A DNA stretch of 41,464 bases from Oscillospiraceae bacterium (GTDB lineage: Bacteria > Bacillota > Clostridia > Oscillospirales > Oscillospiraceae). The position numbers and the translations under genes are program-made. The notes below the pieces were generated by a model. It saw only the letters and a list, made by a program, of their open reading frames with translations, did not search any database and was not told where the DNA came from. Below are positions 15,087 to 23,141 of the stretch, piece by piece. How positions within the stretch are numbered: position 1 is the first letter of the stretch; each line of letters opens with the position of its first letter. The stretch lies in the NCBI GenBank assembly GCA_017622295.1, contig JAGARK010000058.1:1-41464 (forward strand), given 5' to 3'.

Positions 15087-16550
15087 TTACAAAATCAAAC
15101 AGATCAGCCCGGTGGCTCCTTCGTTGACGATCCTGCCCAGGGTCCCACGGAATTTCCCCCGGACATCCTCCGGCATCCGTACCAGCTTGGCTGTCAGCCC
15201 CTCCTGAATCATTTCATAGACGGACTTGCCGAAAATATTGCTCTGCCAGAGCTTCTCCGGCTCCTCACCGCTTAAGTAGGAAATCAGATCCTGGGACTGC
15301 TTTTCATCGCCCACCATGGGGCTGATTTCCGTGTCGATATCTACCCGGATCATGTGAATGGAGGGGGCGCCTGCCTTCAGCTTCACCCCGAAGGTGCCGC
15401 CCTTGCGGACGATCTCGGGGGGCTCCAGCTTCATTTCCTCCGCCGTAGGCATCACCACACCATAGCCCGTGGCTTTCACCGCCGACAGGGCTGTGGAAAT
15501 CTTGTCATACTCGGTCTTGATTCCAGACAGCTCCGTCAGAAGCTTCAGCAATTCCCCGTCATTTCGGATGGGCAGTCCCGCCCGGGCGCTGAGGATCTCA
15601 TAGAACAGCTTTTCCGGGAAGACAAAAGCGCAGGAAACGCTGCCCGTGGCCAGATCCACAGCACGGATTGAAAAATCCAGCACCTGCTCCAGCTCCCTGA
15701 GTTTGGCAAGGCTGCATTCCGCCTGGGCAAGGGTAGTGATTTCCTGAGCGCGCTGCATCAGCGCTTCATAAAGGGCTGCCTTCACAGGATGCTCCCATTC
15801 CAGCGCATCCATCCACCGGGGCAGGTAAATCCGCAGCTCCTTCATGGGGAAGGCATAGAGCAGTGCCTTCAGAAGCCCGGCAATATCCTCTCGCGTCAGG
15901 GCCTGACAGTCCGCAATTTCCGCATCCACCCCCAATTCTTTCTTTAAATATGCCTTGACCGCCCTTGCATTCTCGGAAGAGGGATTGCGGCTGTTGACAA
16001 CCACAAGATATGGCTTTCCCGTAGCATTCATATCCGCAATGGCTCTGCGCTCCGCCTCCAGATAGTCCTGCCTGGGAATATCAGTTACAGACCCGTCGGT
16101 GGTCACCACCAGGCCGATGGAGCAGTGGCCCTCCATGACCTTTTTCGTCCCCAGCTCCGCCGCCTGGGTCATGGGGATCTCCGTATCAAACCAGGGAGTG
16201 GTGACCATTCTCGGCTGTCCATCCTCCTCCGCCCCCACGGCGCCGTCCACCATATAGCCCACGGAGTCGATCATCCGGATCCGCACCCGGGCTGTTCCGT
16301 CCGGGGATATCTCCACAGCCTCCTCGGGGACGAATTTGGGTTCAGACGTCATAATAGTCCTGCCGGAGCCGCTCTGGGGCAGCTCATCCCTGGCCCGCTC
16401 CTGCCGGTATGGGTCCTCGATGCAGGGGATCACCAGCTCCTCCATGATCCGCTTGATGAGGGTGGATTTGCCGGTGCGCACCGGCCCCACTACGCCAATA
16501 TAGATGTTTCCCCCCGTCCGGGCGGCGATGTCCTGATAGATATTTTCCAT
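15087..16550 (-). CDS. spoIVA: Stage IV sporulation protein A
   Basis: SpoIVA is the ATPase that polymerises on the forespore outer membrane as the base of the spore coat and is needed for coat and cortex assembly. The 487-residue protein has the family's full length. MENIYQDIAARTGGNIYIGV is the classic start; Walker A is GPVRTGKST (residues 22-30), and MIDSVGYMVDGAVGAEEDGQ contains the Walker B/switch region. WFDTEIPMTQAAELGTKKVM and the C-terminal NEGATGLICLIL match the conserved ends. The ATG at 16550 is used because AAGGAGG sits 6 nt upstream; the ATG at 16556 touches the ribosome site. The gene shows that the host belongs to a spore-forming lineage. A sigma-E-like promoter is upstream. 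Confidence 0.97.
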   Translation of the reverse strand: MENIYQDIAARTGGNIYIGVVGPVRTGKSTLIKRIMEELVIPCIEDPYRQERARDELPQSGSGRTIMTSEPKFVPEEAVEISPDGTARVRIRMIDSVGYMVDGAVGAEEDGQPRMVTTPWFDTEIPMTQAAELGTKKVMEGHCSIGLVVTTDGSVTDIPRQDYLEAERRAIADMNATGKPYLVVVNSRNPSSENARAVKAYLKKELGVDAEIADCQALTREDIAGLLKALLYAFPMKELRIYLPRWMDALEWEHPVKAALYEALMQRAQEITTLAQAECSLAKLRELEQVLDFSIRAVDLATGSVSCAFVFPEKLFYEILSARAGLPIRNDGELLKLLTELSGIKTEYDKISTALSAVKATGYGVVMPTAEEMKLEPPEIVRKGGTFGVKLKAGAPSIHMIRVDIDTEISPMVGDEKQSQDLISYLSGEEPEKLWQSNIFGKSVYEMIQEGLTAKLVRMPEDVRGKFRGTLGRIVNEGATGLICLIL

Positions 16551-16570
16551 AGCCATCCTCCTTAACTAAG

Positions 16571-16587
16571 CAGGAGATTGGCTCCTG
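16571..16587 (-). other. Small hairpin in the spoIVA leader
   Basis: CAGGAG-ATTGG-CTCCTG forms a 6-bp stem within the leader RNA, just before the ribosome site; role unknown. Confidence 0.35.
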
Positions 16588-16602
16588 CGTTTGGTTTAGT
16601 CC

Positions 16603-16630
16603 ATGGTATGTCCCCCGAAAACCAAATAGA
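16603..16630 (-). promoter_or_regulatory. Probable sigma-E promoter of spoIVA
   Basis: The minus strand reads CTATTT (16624-16629), 13 nt, then CATACCAT (16603-16610). This resembles the sigma-E pattern (ATATT-like -35, CATACA-T -10), and spoIVA is a known sigma-E target in Bacillus. Confidence 0.6.
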
Positions 16631-16707
16631 ACCCCCGCCCAAAGGCTTAACCACAATATGCTGTGATAGATTCCTAGAAAATATCAAATATTTTGTAAAA
16701 ATAATGT

Positions 16708-16736
16708 TTGACAAATGGGACAAAGGACTGTATAAT
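16708..16736 (+). promoter_or_regulatory. Consensus promoter of yceD-rpmF
   Basis: TTGACA (16708-16713) and TATAAT (16731-16736) with a 17-nt spacer: a perfect sigma-A promoter. Confidence 0.95.
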
Positions 16737-16768
16737 ACTTAGGCATGACTGTGAAGAAGGGGGATACT

Positions 16769-17269
16769 ATGCTGCTAGGACTTTCTAAGATTATCGAATG
16801 CCCCGGTGCATCGGTTCCTTTTTCTACCAGCGTTGATTTGAGTGATCTTCGCTATGGCAACAGCTATCCGGTGACGGAAAGCGTTGAAGCATCCGGTACC
16901 GTGCGCAACACCGCGGGCGTCCTCGTGATGACCGGTTCCATTCGAACCACCATTCACGGAACCTGCGACCGCTGCGCCAGCGATTTCGACCGGGAGATTG
17001 ACTTCCCCATCGATGTGGTGCTGGTGGACGAGCTTGCCAACGAAGAAAACGAAGATGAGTGGGTATTCCCTCTGGAGGGAGACAGCGCCGACTTGGAGGA
17101 CATCGTCCGGACGGTTTTCGTCCTGAACCTTGATTCCAAGCTGCTGTGCAAGGACGACTGTGCCGGATTGTGCTGCCGTTGCGGCAAAAATCTGAACGAC
17201 GGTCCCTGCAATTGCCAGAAGGAGCTCGATCCCCGATTTGCTGCTTTGAAGCAGCTTCTTGAAAAGTAA
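16769..17269 (+). CDS. yceD: YceD/DUF177 protein (large rRNA accumulation factor family)
   Basis: A 166-residue soluble protein. The family is typically encoded just before rpmF and has been linked to 23S rRNA accumulation in E. coli and plants. TIHGTCDRCASDFDREIDFPIDV and the C-terminal CKDDCAGLCCRCGKNLNDGPC are the conserved cysteine pairs, probably binding zinc. DPRFAALKQLLEK is the usual end. The ATG at 16769 has AAGGGGG upstream; an ATG at 16745 would lie at the very start of the transcript. It is 48 nt before rpmF in one operon. Confidence 0.93.
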   Translation: MLLGLSKIIECPGASVPFSTSVDLSDLRYGNSYPVTESVEASGTVRNTAGVLVMTGSIRTTIHGTCDRCASDFDREIDFPIDVVLVDELANEENEDEWVFPLEGDSADLEDIVRTVFVLNLDSKLLCKDDCAGLCCRCGKNLNDGPCNCQKELDPRFAALKQLLEK

Positions 17270-17317
17270 TTTTATTTTGATGCTGTTAAAAGCAGTTTGA
17301 CCAAGGAGGTGTCATCC

Positions 17318-17503
17318 ATGGCTGTCCCTAAGTGTAAAGTGTCCAAGGCCCGCCGCGATAAGCGCCGTGGCTCCAACTGGAAGCTGTCCGCTCCCAGCGT
17401 GACTGTTTGCCCCAAGTGCGGCGAACCCGTTATGCCCCACAGAGCTTGCAAGGCTTGCGGTACCTACAATGGTCGTCAGGTCGTGGCTGCCAAGGCTGAG
17501 TAA
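17318..17503 (+). CDS. rpmF: 50S ribosomal protein L32
   Basis: L32 is a small zinc-ribbon protein of the large ribosomal subunit. The 61-residue product begins [18 protein letters not shown] and has two CxxC pairs, [19 protein letters not shown], so it is the zinc-binding (C+) form. AAGGAGGTG lies 7 nt before the ATG. It follows yceD, the usual neighbour, and is followed by a strong terminator. Confidence 0.98.
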   Translation: MAVPKCKVSKARRDKRRGSNWKLSAPSVTVCPKCGEPVMPHRACKACGTYNGRQVVAAKAE

Positions 17504-17531
17504 TTTCAGCTGACGCGAAAAAGTGGAACGC

Positions 17532-17560
17532 AGAGGAAGGCTTCGGCCTTCCTCTTTTTC
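17532..17560 (+). terminator. Terminator after rpmF
   Basis: A 10-bp stem (17532-17541 with 17546-17555) closed by a TTCG tetraloop, followed by TTTT. Confidence 0.95.
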
Positions 17561-17592
17561 CGTTTTCAGACAAAACGGTAACGATAGCGAAT

Positions 17593-17610
17593 GTAGGGGC
17601 GTATTACGCC
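17593..17610. repeat. Fragment of a GTAGGGGCG-type palindromic repeat
   Basis: GTAGGGGCGTATTACGCC shares its first 9 bases with the repeat at 2205 and contains the palindrome GGCGTA-T-TACGCC. The closing CCCTAC arm is missing, so it looks decayed. Confidence 0.45.
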
Positions 17611-17654
17611 AGTACGATAAACTGTAATTTGATTTCTGAATTAAATGCAAATCT

Positions 17655-17691
17655 GACACAGTTTCCATTGCTTTTTACTGGAAATTGTGTC
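17655..17691. promoter_or_regulatory. Long inverted repeat upstream of der
   Basis: GACACAGTTTCCA (17655-17667) and TGGAAATTGTGTC (17679-17691) match at 12 of 13 positions across an 11-nt gap. The dyad covers the probable -35 (TTGCTT, 17668-17673) of a promoter whose -10 is CATAAT (17691-17696), so it may be an operator; it lacks a T-run. Confidence 0.5.
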
Positions 17692-17744
17692 ATAATATAT
17701 TATTGGAAAATATGTTCATTCTGTACTGAAAGGAAGTGTTTGCC

Positions 17745-19079
17745 ATGGCAAAACCCCTGGTGGCCATCGTCGGACGGCCCAACGTGGGCAAATCCATGCT
17801 GTTCAATAAACTGACCGGTCAGCGTACTTCCATCGTCGAGGATACCCCCGGCGTTACCCGGGACCGGATCTATGGCGAGTGCGAATGGTGCGGCCGCACC
17901 TTCTCCCTGGTGGATACCGGCGGTATTGAGCCCGGTACCGACAGCGAGATGCTGAAATTCATGCGCCGTCAGGCCGAGATCGGTATCGAACTGGCTGACG
18001 CCATCATCATGGTGGTAGACGTCCGTTCCGGCGTCACTGCCGCAGACCAGGACGTGGCTACCATGCTGCGCAAAAGCAAGAAGCCCGTCTGCCTGGCCGT
18101 CAACAAGTGTGACTCCATCGGTCTTGTGAATCCCGATGTCTTCGAGTTCTACTCCCTGGGCATCGGCGATCTCTTCGAAACCTCCGCCGTCCACGGTCAC
18201 GGTACCGGCGACATGCTGGACTGGGTCCTGGATAACATCCCCGAGGACAACGGCGAGGACGAGGATGACGACATCATCAAGGTCGCCATCGTGGGCAAGC
18301 CCAATGTGGGAAAGTCCAGCCTGCTGAACCAGATCCTGGGCGAGGAGCGCGTCATCGTCTCCAATGTGGCCGGCACCACCCGCGACGCCATCGACTCTTA
18401 CTACGAAAATGAAACCGGTAAGTACTGCCTGATCGACACCGCCGGTATGCGCCGCAAGAGCAAGGTGGATGACGTCATCGAAAAGTATTCCAACATGCGC
18501 TCCATCAGCGCCATCGACCGGGCTGATGTGTGCCTGATCCTGATTGATGCCAACGAGGGCGTCACCGAGCAGGACACCAAGATCGCAGGTCTCGTGCACG
18601 AGGCCGGCAAGGCCGCCATCATCGTGGTCAACAAGTGGGATGCTGTGGAGGACAAGGAAACCAACACCATGCGCGACATGGAAAACAATGTCCGCCGGGA
18701 TCTTTCCTACATGACCTACGCTCCCGTGGTCTTCCTGTCCGCCCTCACCGGCTCCCGTGTCAGCAAGCTCTTCCCCATGATCCAGGAAGTCCACAAGCAG
18801 AATACCAGCCGCATCACCACCGGCGCGCTGAACTCCATTCTGGCAGACGCCACCACCCGTGTTCAGCCCCCCAGTGACAAGGGCCGCCGCCTGAAGATCT
18901 ACTACATGACCCAGGCCAGCACCAAGCCCCCTCACTTCGTCATTTTCTGCAATGATGCACGGCTCTTCCACTTCTCTTATCAGAGATATCTGGAAAACCA
19001 GATCCGGGAAGTCTTCGGTCTGCAGGGCACGCCCATCCGGATCACCATCCGTCAGAAGGGTGATAAGGAGGACGACTGA
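17745..19079 (+). CDS. der: Ribosome-assembly GTPase Der (EngA)
   Basis: Der has two tandem GTPase domains and a KH-like domain and is needed for 50S subunit maturation. The 444-residue protein shows G1 boxes GRPNVGKSM (near residue 9) and GKPNVGKSS (near 183), G3 boxes DTGG and DTAGM, and G4 boxes NKCD and NKWD. The C-terminal KH part runs from about residue 355 and has RLKIYYMTQASTKPPHFVIF, the family's signature. The ATG at 17745 is used with GAAAGGAAG upstream; a GTG at 17736 falls inside that ribosome site. It heads the der-plsY-gpsA operon, an order common in Firmicutes. Confidence 0.98.
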   Translation: MAKPLVAIVGRPNVGKSMLFNKLTGQRTSIVEDTPGVTRDRIYGECEWCGRTFSLVDTGGIEPGTDSEMLKFMRRQAEIGIELADAIIMVVDVRSGVTAADQDVATMLRKSKKPVCLAVNKCDSIGLVNPDVFEFYSLGIGDLFETSAVHGHGTGDMLDWVLDNIPEDNGEDEDDDIIKVAIVGKPNVGKSSLLNQILGEERVIVSNVAGTTRDAIDSYYENETGKYCLIDTAGMRRKSKVDDVIEKYSNMRSISAIDRADVCLILIDANEGVTEQDTKIAGLVHEAGKAAIIVVNKWDAVEDKETNTMRDMENNVRRDLSYMTYAPVVFLSALTGSRVSKLFPMIQEVHKQNTSRITTGALNSILADATTRVQPPSDKGRRLKIYYMTQASTKPPHFVIFCNDARLFHFSYQRYLENQIREVFGLQGTPIRITIRQKGDKEDD

Positions 19080-19082
19080 TCT

Positions 19083-19709
19083 ATGTGGTATCTGATCGTT
19101 CTGGCCGCTGTTGCCAGCTATCTGCTGGGCAATCTCAACGGCGCTGTGATCGTTTCTTCCATCTTCTCCCACGATGATGTCCGTACACATGGCAGCGGCA
19201 ACGCCGGTCTGACCAATTTTATCCGCAATTACGGTTCCCGCACCGCTTTGCTGGTGGTGCTCATCGATATGGGCAAGGCGGTTCTCGCCTGCTTTGCCTC
19301 CGGCATGCTGATCGCCGCCTACGGCTATTATCAGGAGGGCGTCGCCCTGGGCGGTCTGTTTGTGATTCTTGGTCACATCTTCCCCGCCCTGCTGGGTTTT
19401 AAGGGCGGCAAGGGCATTCTCAGCGGCGTCACCGTTGCTCTGATGATGGACTGGCGCATCGGCCTGTTCGTCTTCGGCATTTTCCTGGTGGCGTATCTTC
19501 TGACCAAGTACGTTTCTCTGGGCAGTGTCCTGTCCTCCGGTTCCTTCGGCTTTATCTACGCCTGGCTCCATCCGGACAGCCTGTTCCCCATCCTCGTGGG
19601 TCTGTTTCTCAGCGGTCTGATCGTCTGGATGCACCGGGGCAACATCGTCCGCCTGGTCAAGGGTGAAGAGCGCAAGACCAATCTGTTCGGGAAAGGAAAA
19701 AAATCATGA
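19083..19709 (+). CDS. plsY: Glycerol-3-phosphate acyltransferase PlsY
   Basis: PlsY moves the acyl group from acyl-phosphate to glycerol-3-phosphate at the membrane, the first step of phospholipid synthesis. The 208-residue protein has about five transmembrane helices and the three family motifs: HGSGNAGLTNFIRNYG, GHIFPALLGFKGGKG (the G3P-binding part) and HRGNIVRLVKGEE. It starts 3 nt after der and overlaps gpsA by 4 nt, and the next gene makes its substrate. Confidence 0.97.
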   Translation: MWYLIVLAAVASYLLGNLNGAVIVSSIFSHDDVRTHGSGNAGLTNFIRNYGSRTALLVVLIDMGKAVLACFASGMLIAAYGYYQEGVALGGLFVILGHIFPALLGFKGGKGILSGVTVALMMDWRIGLFVFGIFLVAYLLTKYVSLGSVLSSGSFGFIYAWLHPDSLFPILVGLFLSGLIVWMHRGNIVRLVKGEERKTNLFGKGKKS

Positions 19710-20704
19710 AAGTAGCAGTTATCGGCAGCGGCGCCTGGGGCACGGCCCTGGCCATCCGTCTGTGCAAAAACGGTCACGATGTGACCATGTGGACTTTTGA
19801 AAAGCATCTGATCCCCCAGATGGAAAATGAGCGGCACAACATCCGCCTTCCCGGCGCGGTGCTGCCCGAGGGTCTGAAAATCAGCGGCGATTACGCCTGT
19901 GCCTCCGGCTGCAAGATGGTGGTCATGGCCAGCCCCTCCTTCCCCGCCCGCAGCGTCTGCCGGGGTGTCAAGCCCTATATCGACGAGGACGCCGTGGTGG
20001 TGTCCGTCACCAAGGGCCTGGAGGACAAGACCCACATGCGCATGAGCGAAGTAGTCGCCCAGGAAACCGGCAAGGAAGTGGTTGTCCTCACTGGCCCCAG
20101 CCACGCAGAAGAGGTTTCCATTGGCGTTCCCACCGGCCTGCTGGCTGCCTGCCAGAATCAGGCCCTGGCGGAGTTCGTCCAGGACGCCTTCATGGCTGAC
20201 ACCCTCCGGGTCTACACCAGCCCCGATCCCATCGGTGCGGAGCTGGGCGCAGCGTTGAAGAATGTCATCGCCCTGTGCGCCGGTATTACCGACGGCCTGG
20301 GCTTTGGCGACAACACCCAGGCCATGCTGATGACCAGAGGCCTGACTGAAACTGCCCGCCTCGGCGTTGCACTGGGCGCTCAAAAGGAGACCTTCGCAGG
20401 TCTTGCCGGCGTGGGCGATCTGATCGTCACCTGCACCTCCATGCACTCCCGGAACCGCCGGGCTGGTATCCTCATCGGCCAGGGCAAGTCCGTCCAGGAA
20501 GCCATGGATGAGGTGGGCGCTGTGGTGGAAGGCTACTACGCAACCAAGTCCGCCTACGAGCTGGGCAAGGCTCAGGGCATCGAGATGCCCATCACGGAAG
20601 CCGCCTATAAGGTTCTCTACGAAAATGTCAACGTCAGGGACGCGGTCCATGAGCTCCTCTCCCGGAGCAAGAAGACCGAATCCGAAGACGCCGGCTGGCT
20701 GTAA
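19706..20704 (+). CDS. gpsA: NAD(P)H-dependent glycerol-3-phosphate dehydrogenase
   Basis: It reduces dihydroxyacetone phosphate to sn-glycerol-3-phosphate, the substrate of PlsY. The 332-residue protein opens with the Rossmann motif AVIGSGAWGTALA; VSVTKGLE, LTGPSHAEEV and ELGAALKNVIALCAGI (with the catalytic Lys) follow, then MTRGLTE and LAGVGDLIVTCTS. All are standard for GpsA. The ATG overlaps the last bases of plsY, so translation is coupled. A strong terminator follows. Confidence 0.98.
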   Translation: MKVAVIGSGAWGTALAIRLCKNGHDVTMWTFEKHLIPQMENERHNIRLPGAVLPEGLKISGDYACASGCKMVVMASPSFPARSVCRGVKPYIDEDAVVVSVTKGLEDKTHMRMSEVVAQETGKEVVVLTGPSHAEEVSIGVPTGLLAACQNQALAEFVQDAFMADTLRVYTSPDPIGAELGAALKNVIALCAGITDGLGFGDNTQAMLMTRGLTETARLGVALGAQKETFAGLAGVGDLIVTCTSMHSRNRRAGILIGQGKSVQEAMDEVGAVVEGYYATKSAYELGKAQGIEMPITEAAYKVLYENVNVRDAVHELLSRSKKTESEDAGWL

Positions 20705-20711
20705 AACGAAT

Positions 20712-20745
20712 AGCACCCCGGACGAATGGTCCGGGGTGCTTTTTA
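20712..20745 (+). terminator. Terminator of der-plsY-gpsA
   Basis: A 12-bp GC-rich stem (20712-20723 with 20729-20740), loop GAATG, followed by TTTT. Confidence 0.95.
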
Positions 20746-20762
20746 CCTATCATAGAGCAAAA

Positions 20763-20793
20763 CAAAAAAGACAGGCCTTGCGACCTGTCTTTT
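20763..20793 (-). terminator. Terminator after rpmB
   Basis: AAAGACAGG (20767-20775) pairs with CCTGTCTTT (20784-20792), with a T-run on the minus strand. Confidence 0.88.
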
Positions 20794-20806
20794 GTTATGC
20801 AGCCAA

Positions 20807-20995
20807 TCAGATAGCGCGCTCAACCTTGTTGGAGCGGAGGCATCTGGTACATGCGTACACATGGCACGGAGTGCCGTTGACGACAGCCTTAACGCGCTTG
20901 ACGTTGGGCTTCCAAGTACGGTTGGAACGTCTGTGGGAGTGGGAAACCTTAATACCGAAGGTCACGCCCTTGCCACAAAAATCACACTTCGCCAT
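20807..20995 (-). CDS. rpmB: 50S ribosomal protein L28
   Basis: L28 is a small basic protein of the large ribosomal subunit. The 62-residue product MAKCDFCGKGVTFGIKVSHS continues with HRRSNRTWKPNVKRVK and ends with CTRCLRSNKVERAI; the CxxC pairs mark the zinc-binding form. AGGAGGTG lies 7 nt before the ATG. It is a single-gene transcript diverging from hprK. Confidence 0.98.
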   Translation of the reverse strand: MAKCDFCGKGVTFGIKVSHSHRRSNRTWKPNVKRVKAVVNGTPCHVYACTRCLRSNKVERAI

Positions 20996-21032
20996 TCACT
21001 GCACCTCCTATCTGAAATACACTCACAAATTA

Positions 21033-21048
21033 CGCCTGACCACAGGCG
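21033..21048 (-). other. Hairpin at the 5' end of the rpmB mRNA
   Basis: CGCCTG-4 nt-CAGGCG lies just after the expected transcription start; it could stabilise the mRNA. Confidence 0.45.
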
Positions 21049-21055
21049 CTTGAAT

Positions 21056-21084
21056 ATGATATCAGACTTTTCTAAAAAAAGCAA
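21056..21084 (-). promoter_or_regulatory. Promoter of rpmB
   Basis: Minus-strand TTGCTT (21079-21084) and TATCAT (21056-21061), spacer 17 nt. Confidence 0.75.
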
Positions 21085-21123
21085 GCACTTTTTTACAAAT
21101 TTTTGAGTTTTTTTCAAAATACC

Positions 21124-21152
21124 TTGATATTCATCCTGGCCGCAGGTATAAT
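21124..21152 (+). promoter_or_regulatory. Promoter of hprK
   Basis: TTGATA (21124-21129) and TATAAT (21147-21152), spacer 17 nt, 31 nt before the TTG start. Confidence 0.9.
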
Positions 21153-21182
21153 AGCAAAAAAGACACTCAGGAGGTGTCCGTC

Positions 21183-22127
21183 TTGGTCGATACTTACAGC
21201 GTTCCCCTGACATCCCTTGTGGAAGAATTCAGTCTGGAGGTCGTCTACGCCGCCACAGACTACCATTCCATCCGTCTGACGGTGGAGGATGTGGCCCGTC
21301 CCGGCATGCAGATTTCCGGCTTCTTCGATCATTTCGAGCCCAGCCGTCTGCAGGTTCTGGGAAATGTGGAAATCAGCTATCTCAAACGCCTCTCCGACAG
21401 CGAACGGAGCATGATCTTCGATCGGCTGTTTTCCTACAAATTCCCTGCAGTGGTCATTGCCCGGAATCTCCGGGTCAGCGACCAGTGCCTGGAAATGGCC
21501 AGAAAACACAATGTGACCGTCCTTCGCTCTCACGAAGCCACCTCCACCATCATCTCCGCCATCATCACCTATCTGAAGGATGCCCTGGCGCCCCGCATCA
21601 CCCGCCACGGCGTGCTGATGGAGATTTACGGCGAGGGCGTTCTGCTGGTGGGCGAAAGCGGCATCGGTAAAAGTGAGACCGCCGTAGAGCTTCTGAAGCG
21701 CGGCCACCGCCTCATTGCCGATGACGCCGTGGAGATCCGCAAGAGCACCCGAAAGACCCTGCTGGGCAGAGCCCCGGAACTGATCCGCAACTATGTGGAG
21801 CTGCGGGGCATCGGCATCATCAACGTGGCGAAGCTCTTTGGCATGGGCGCCGTCAAGCTGGAAAATGAGATCAATCTGGTGGTAAACATCGTCCACTGGA
21901 ATCCCCAGGAGATCTATGACCGGCTGGGGTTGGAGGATCAGTTTATGGACATCATGGGCATCAAGATCCCCATGAACACCATCCCCGTCACCCCCGGCCG
22001 CAATCTGGCGGTGATCCTGGAGGTGGCGGCCATGAACAACCGCCAGCGGAAAATGGGCTATAACCCCGCCATGGAGTTCACCGAGCAGATCAACAGACAT
22101 TTTGAAGAAAACATGGGTAAGATTTAA
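21183..22127 (+). CDS. hprK: HPr kinase/phosphorylase
   Basis: HprK phosphorylates and dephosphorylates HPr at Ser46 in answer to glycolytic intermediates, and so sets carbon catabolite control in Firmicutes. The 314-residue protein has the N-terminal domain (about 1-130), then RHGVLMEIYGEGVLLVGESG with Walker A GESGIGKS (157-164), HRLIADDAVEI (catalytic acid region) and ELRGIGIINVAKLFG, the HprK signature. The TTG at 21183 is preferred: AGGAGG lies 8 nt upstream, and an earlier in-frame GTG at 21174 overlaps that site. The stop overlaps the start of the next gene by one base. Confidence 0.97.
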   Translation: MVDTYSVPLTSLVEEFSLEVVYAATDYHSIRLTVEDVARPGMQISGFFDHFEPSRLQVLGNVEISYLKRLSDSERSMIFDRLFSYKFPAVVIARNLRVSDQCLEMARKHNVTVLRSHEATSTIISAIITYLKDALAPRITRHGVLMEIYGEGVLLVGESGIGKSETAVELLKRGHRLIADDAVEIRKSTRKTLLGRAPELIRNYVELRGIGIINVAKLFGMGAVKLENEINLVVNIVHWNPQEIYDRLGLEDQFMDIMGIKIPMNTIPVTPGRNLAVILEVAAMNNRQRKMGYNPAMEFTEQINRHFEENMGKI

Positions 22128-23092
22128 TGAAAGAATTCACCATTGGCCCCAACGATGCCGGCCAGCGTCTGGACCGCTTTCTTGCCAAAGCCGTTCCCCT
22201 GCTGCCCGCTTCTCTGGCCCAGAAATACATCCGCATCAAGCGCATAAAATGTAATGGCGCCCGTGCGGAGCGGGACACCCGGCTGAAGGCCGGTGATGTG
22301 CTGCAGCTTTACATCAACGACGAATTTTTCGACAAGCCCCGGGAGGACAACGCCTACCTGACAGTAGCCGTCCCGAAGCTGACCATCGTCTACGAGGATG
22401 AGCACGTGCTGCTGGTGGACAAACGCCCCGGCCTGGCCGTCCATCCCCACGACGGCGCAGAATACGGCCGCACCCTCATCGACCACATCCAGTCCTACCT
22501 CTACCAGAAGCGGGAATGGCGTCCCCGGGAGGAAAATTCCTTCACCCCCGCCCTGTGCAACCGCATCGACCGGAACACCGGCGGCATCGTCATTGCCGCC
22601 AAGACCGCCGAAGCCCTGCGGGTGCTGAATCAGAAGATCAAGGACCGGGAGATGGACAAGCGGTATCTTGCCATTGTGGAAGGCACCCCCAAGCCCAGAG
22701 AAGGCAGCCTGAAGGGCTACCTTTTCAAGGACGCCAAGAAAAACCGGGTCTTCGTCACCGACACCCCCCAGACTGGCTCCAAGAGCTGCCAGACCAATTA
22801 CAAGGTCTTATGCTCCGCCCAGGGTCTCAGCCTGGTGGAGTGCGAGCTGATCACCGGCCGGACCCACCAGATCCGCGCCCAGTTCGCCCACGCGGGACAT
22901 CCCCTTCTGGGCGACGGCAAATATGGCAAGCTGGACAAACGGTTTGATCGGAACTACCAGGCCCTGTATTCCTACCGTCTGACCTTCCAGTTCACCACCG
23001 ACGCAGGAAGCCTTGAATATCTCAACGGCAAGAGCTTCCAGGTGGATAAGGTGGATTTTGTGGAGGAATATTTCCCCGGCACAAAATTCTGA
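22127..23092 (+). CDS. RluA-family pseudouridine synthase with S4 domain
   Basis: A 321-residue RNA-modifying enzyme that turns uridine into pseudouridine, probably in 23S rRNA. An S4 RNA-binding domain occupies about residues 10-70 (AGQRLDRFLAKAVPLLPASL). The catalytic motif is CNRIDRNTGG with the nucleophilic Asp (about residue 148). KRYLAIVEG and ITGRTHQIRAQFAHAGHPLLGD are the other family blocks. It is translated in overlap with hprK (TAATG). The RluD/RluC/RluB target cannot be told from sequence alone. Confidence 0.93.
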   Translation: MKEFTIGPNDAGQRLDRFLAKAVPLLPASLAQKYIRIKRIKCNGARAERDTRLKAGDVLQLYINDEFFDKPREDNAYLTVAVPKLTIVYEDEHVLLVDKRPGLAVHPHDGAEYGRTLIDHIQSYLYQKREWRPREENSFTPALCNRIDRNTGGIVIAAKTAEALRVLNQKIKDREMDKRYLAIVEGTPKPREGSLKGYLFKDAKKNRVFVTDTPQTGSKSCQTNYKVLCSAQGLSLVECELITGRTHQIRAQFAHAGHPLLGDGKYGKLDKRFDRNYQALYSYRLTFQFTTDAGSLEYLNGKSFQVDKVDFVEEYFPGTKF

Positions 23093-23099
23093 TATGACA

Positions 23100-23137
23100 A
23101 AGACCTCAATCCCGGAAGTATTCGGAATTGAGGTCTT
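23100..23137. terminator. Hairpin between the convergent pseudouridine synthase and NUDIX genes
   Basis: AAGACCTCAAT-C-CC pairs with GG-A-ATTGAGGTCTT (23100-23113 with 23124-23137). The T-run is interrupted (ATTATTATT). Confidence 0.7.
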
Positions 23138-23141
23138 ATTA

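Noticed and set aside
17700-19634. A 644-codon minus-strand open frame opposite der and plsY
   Set aside because: A shadow of GC-rich third positions; der and plsY are unmistakable on the plus strand.
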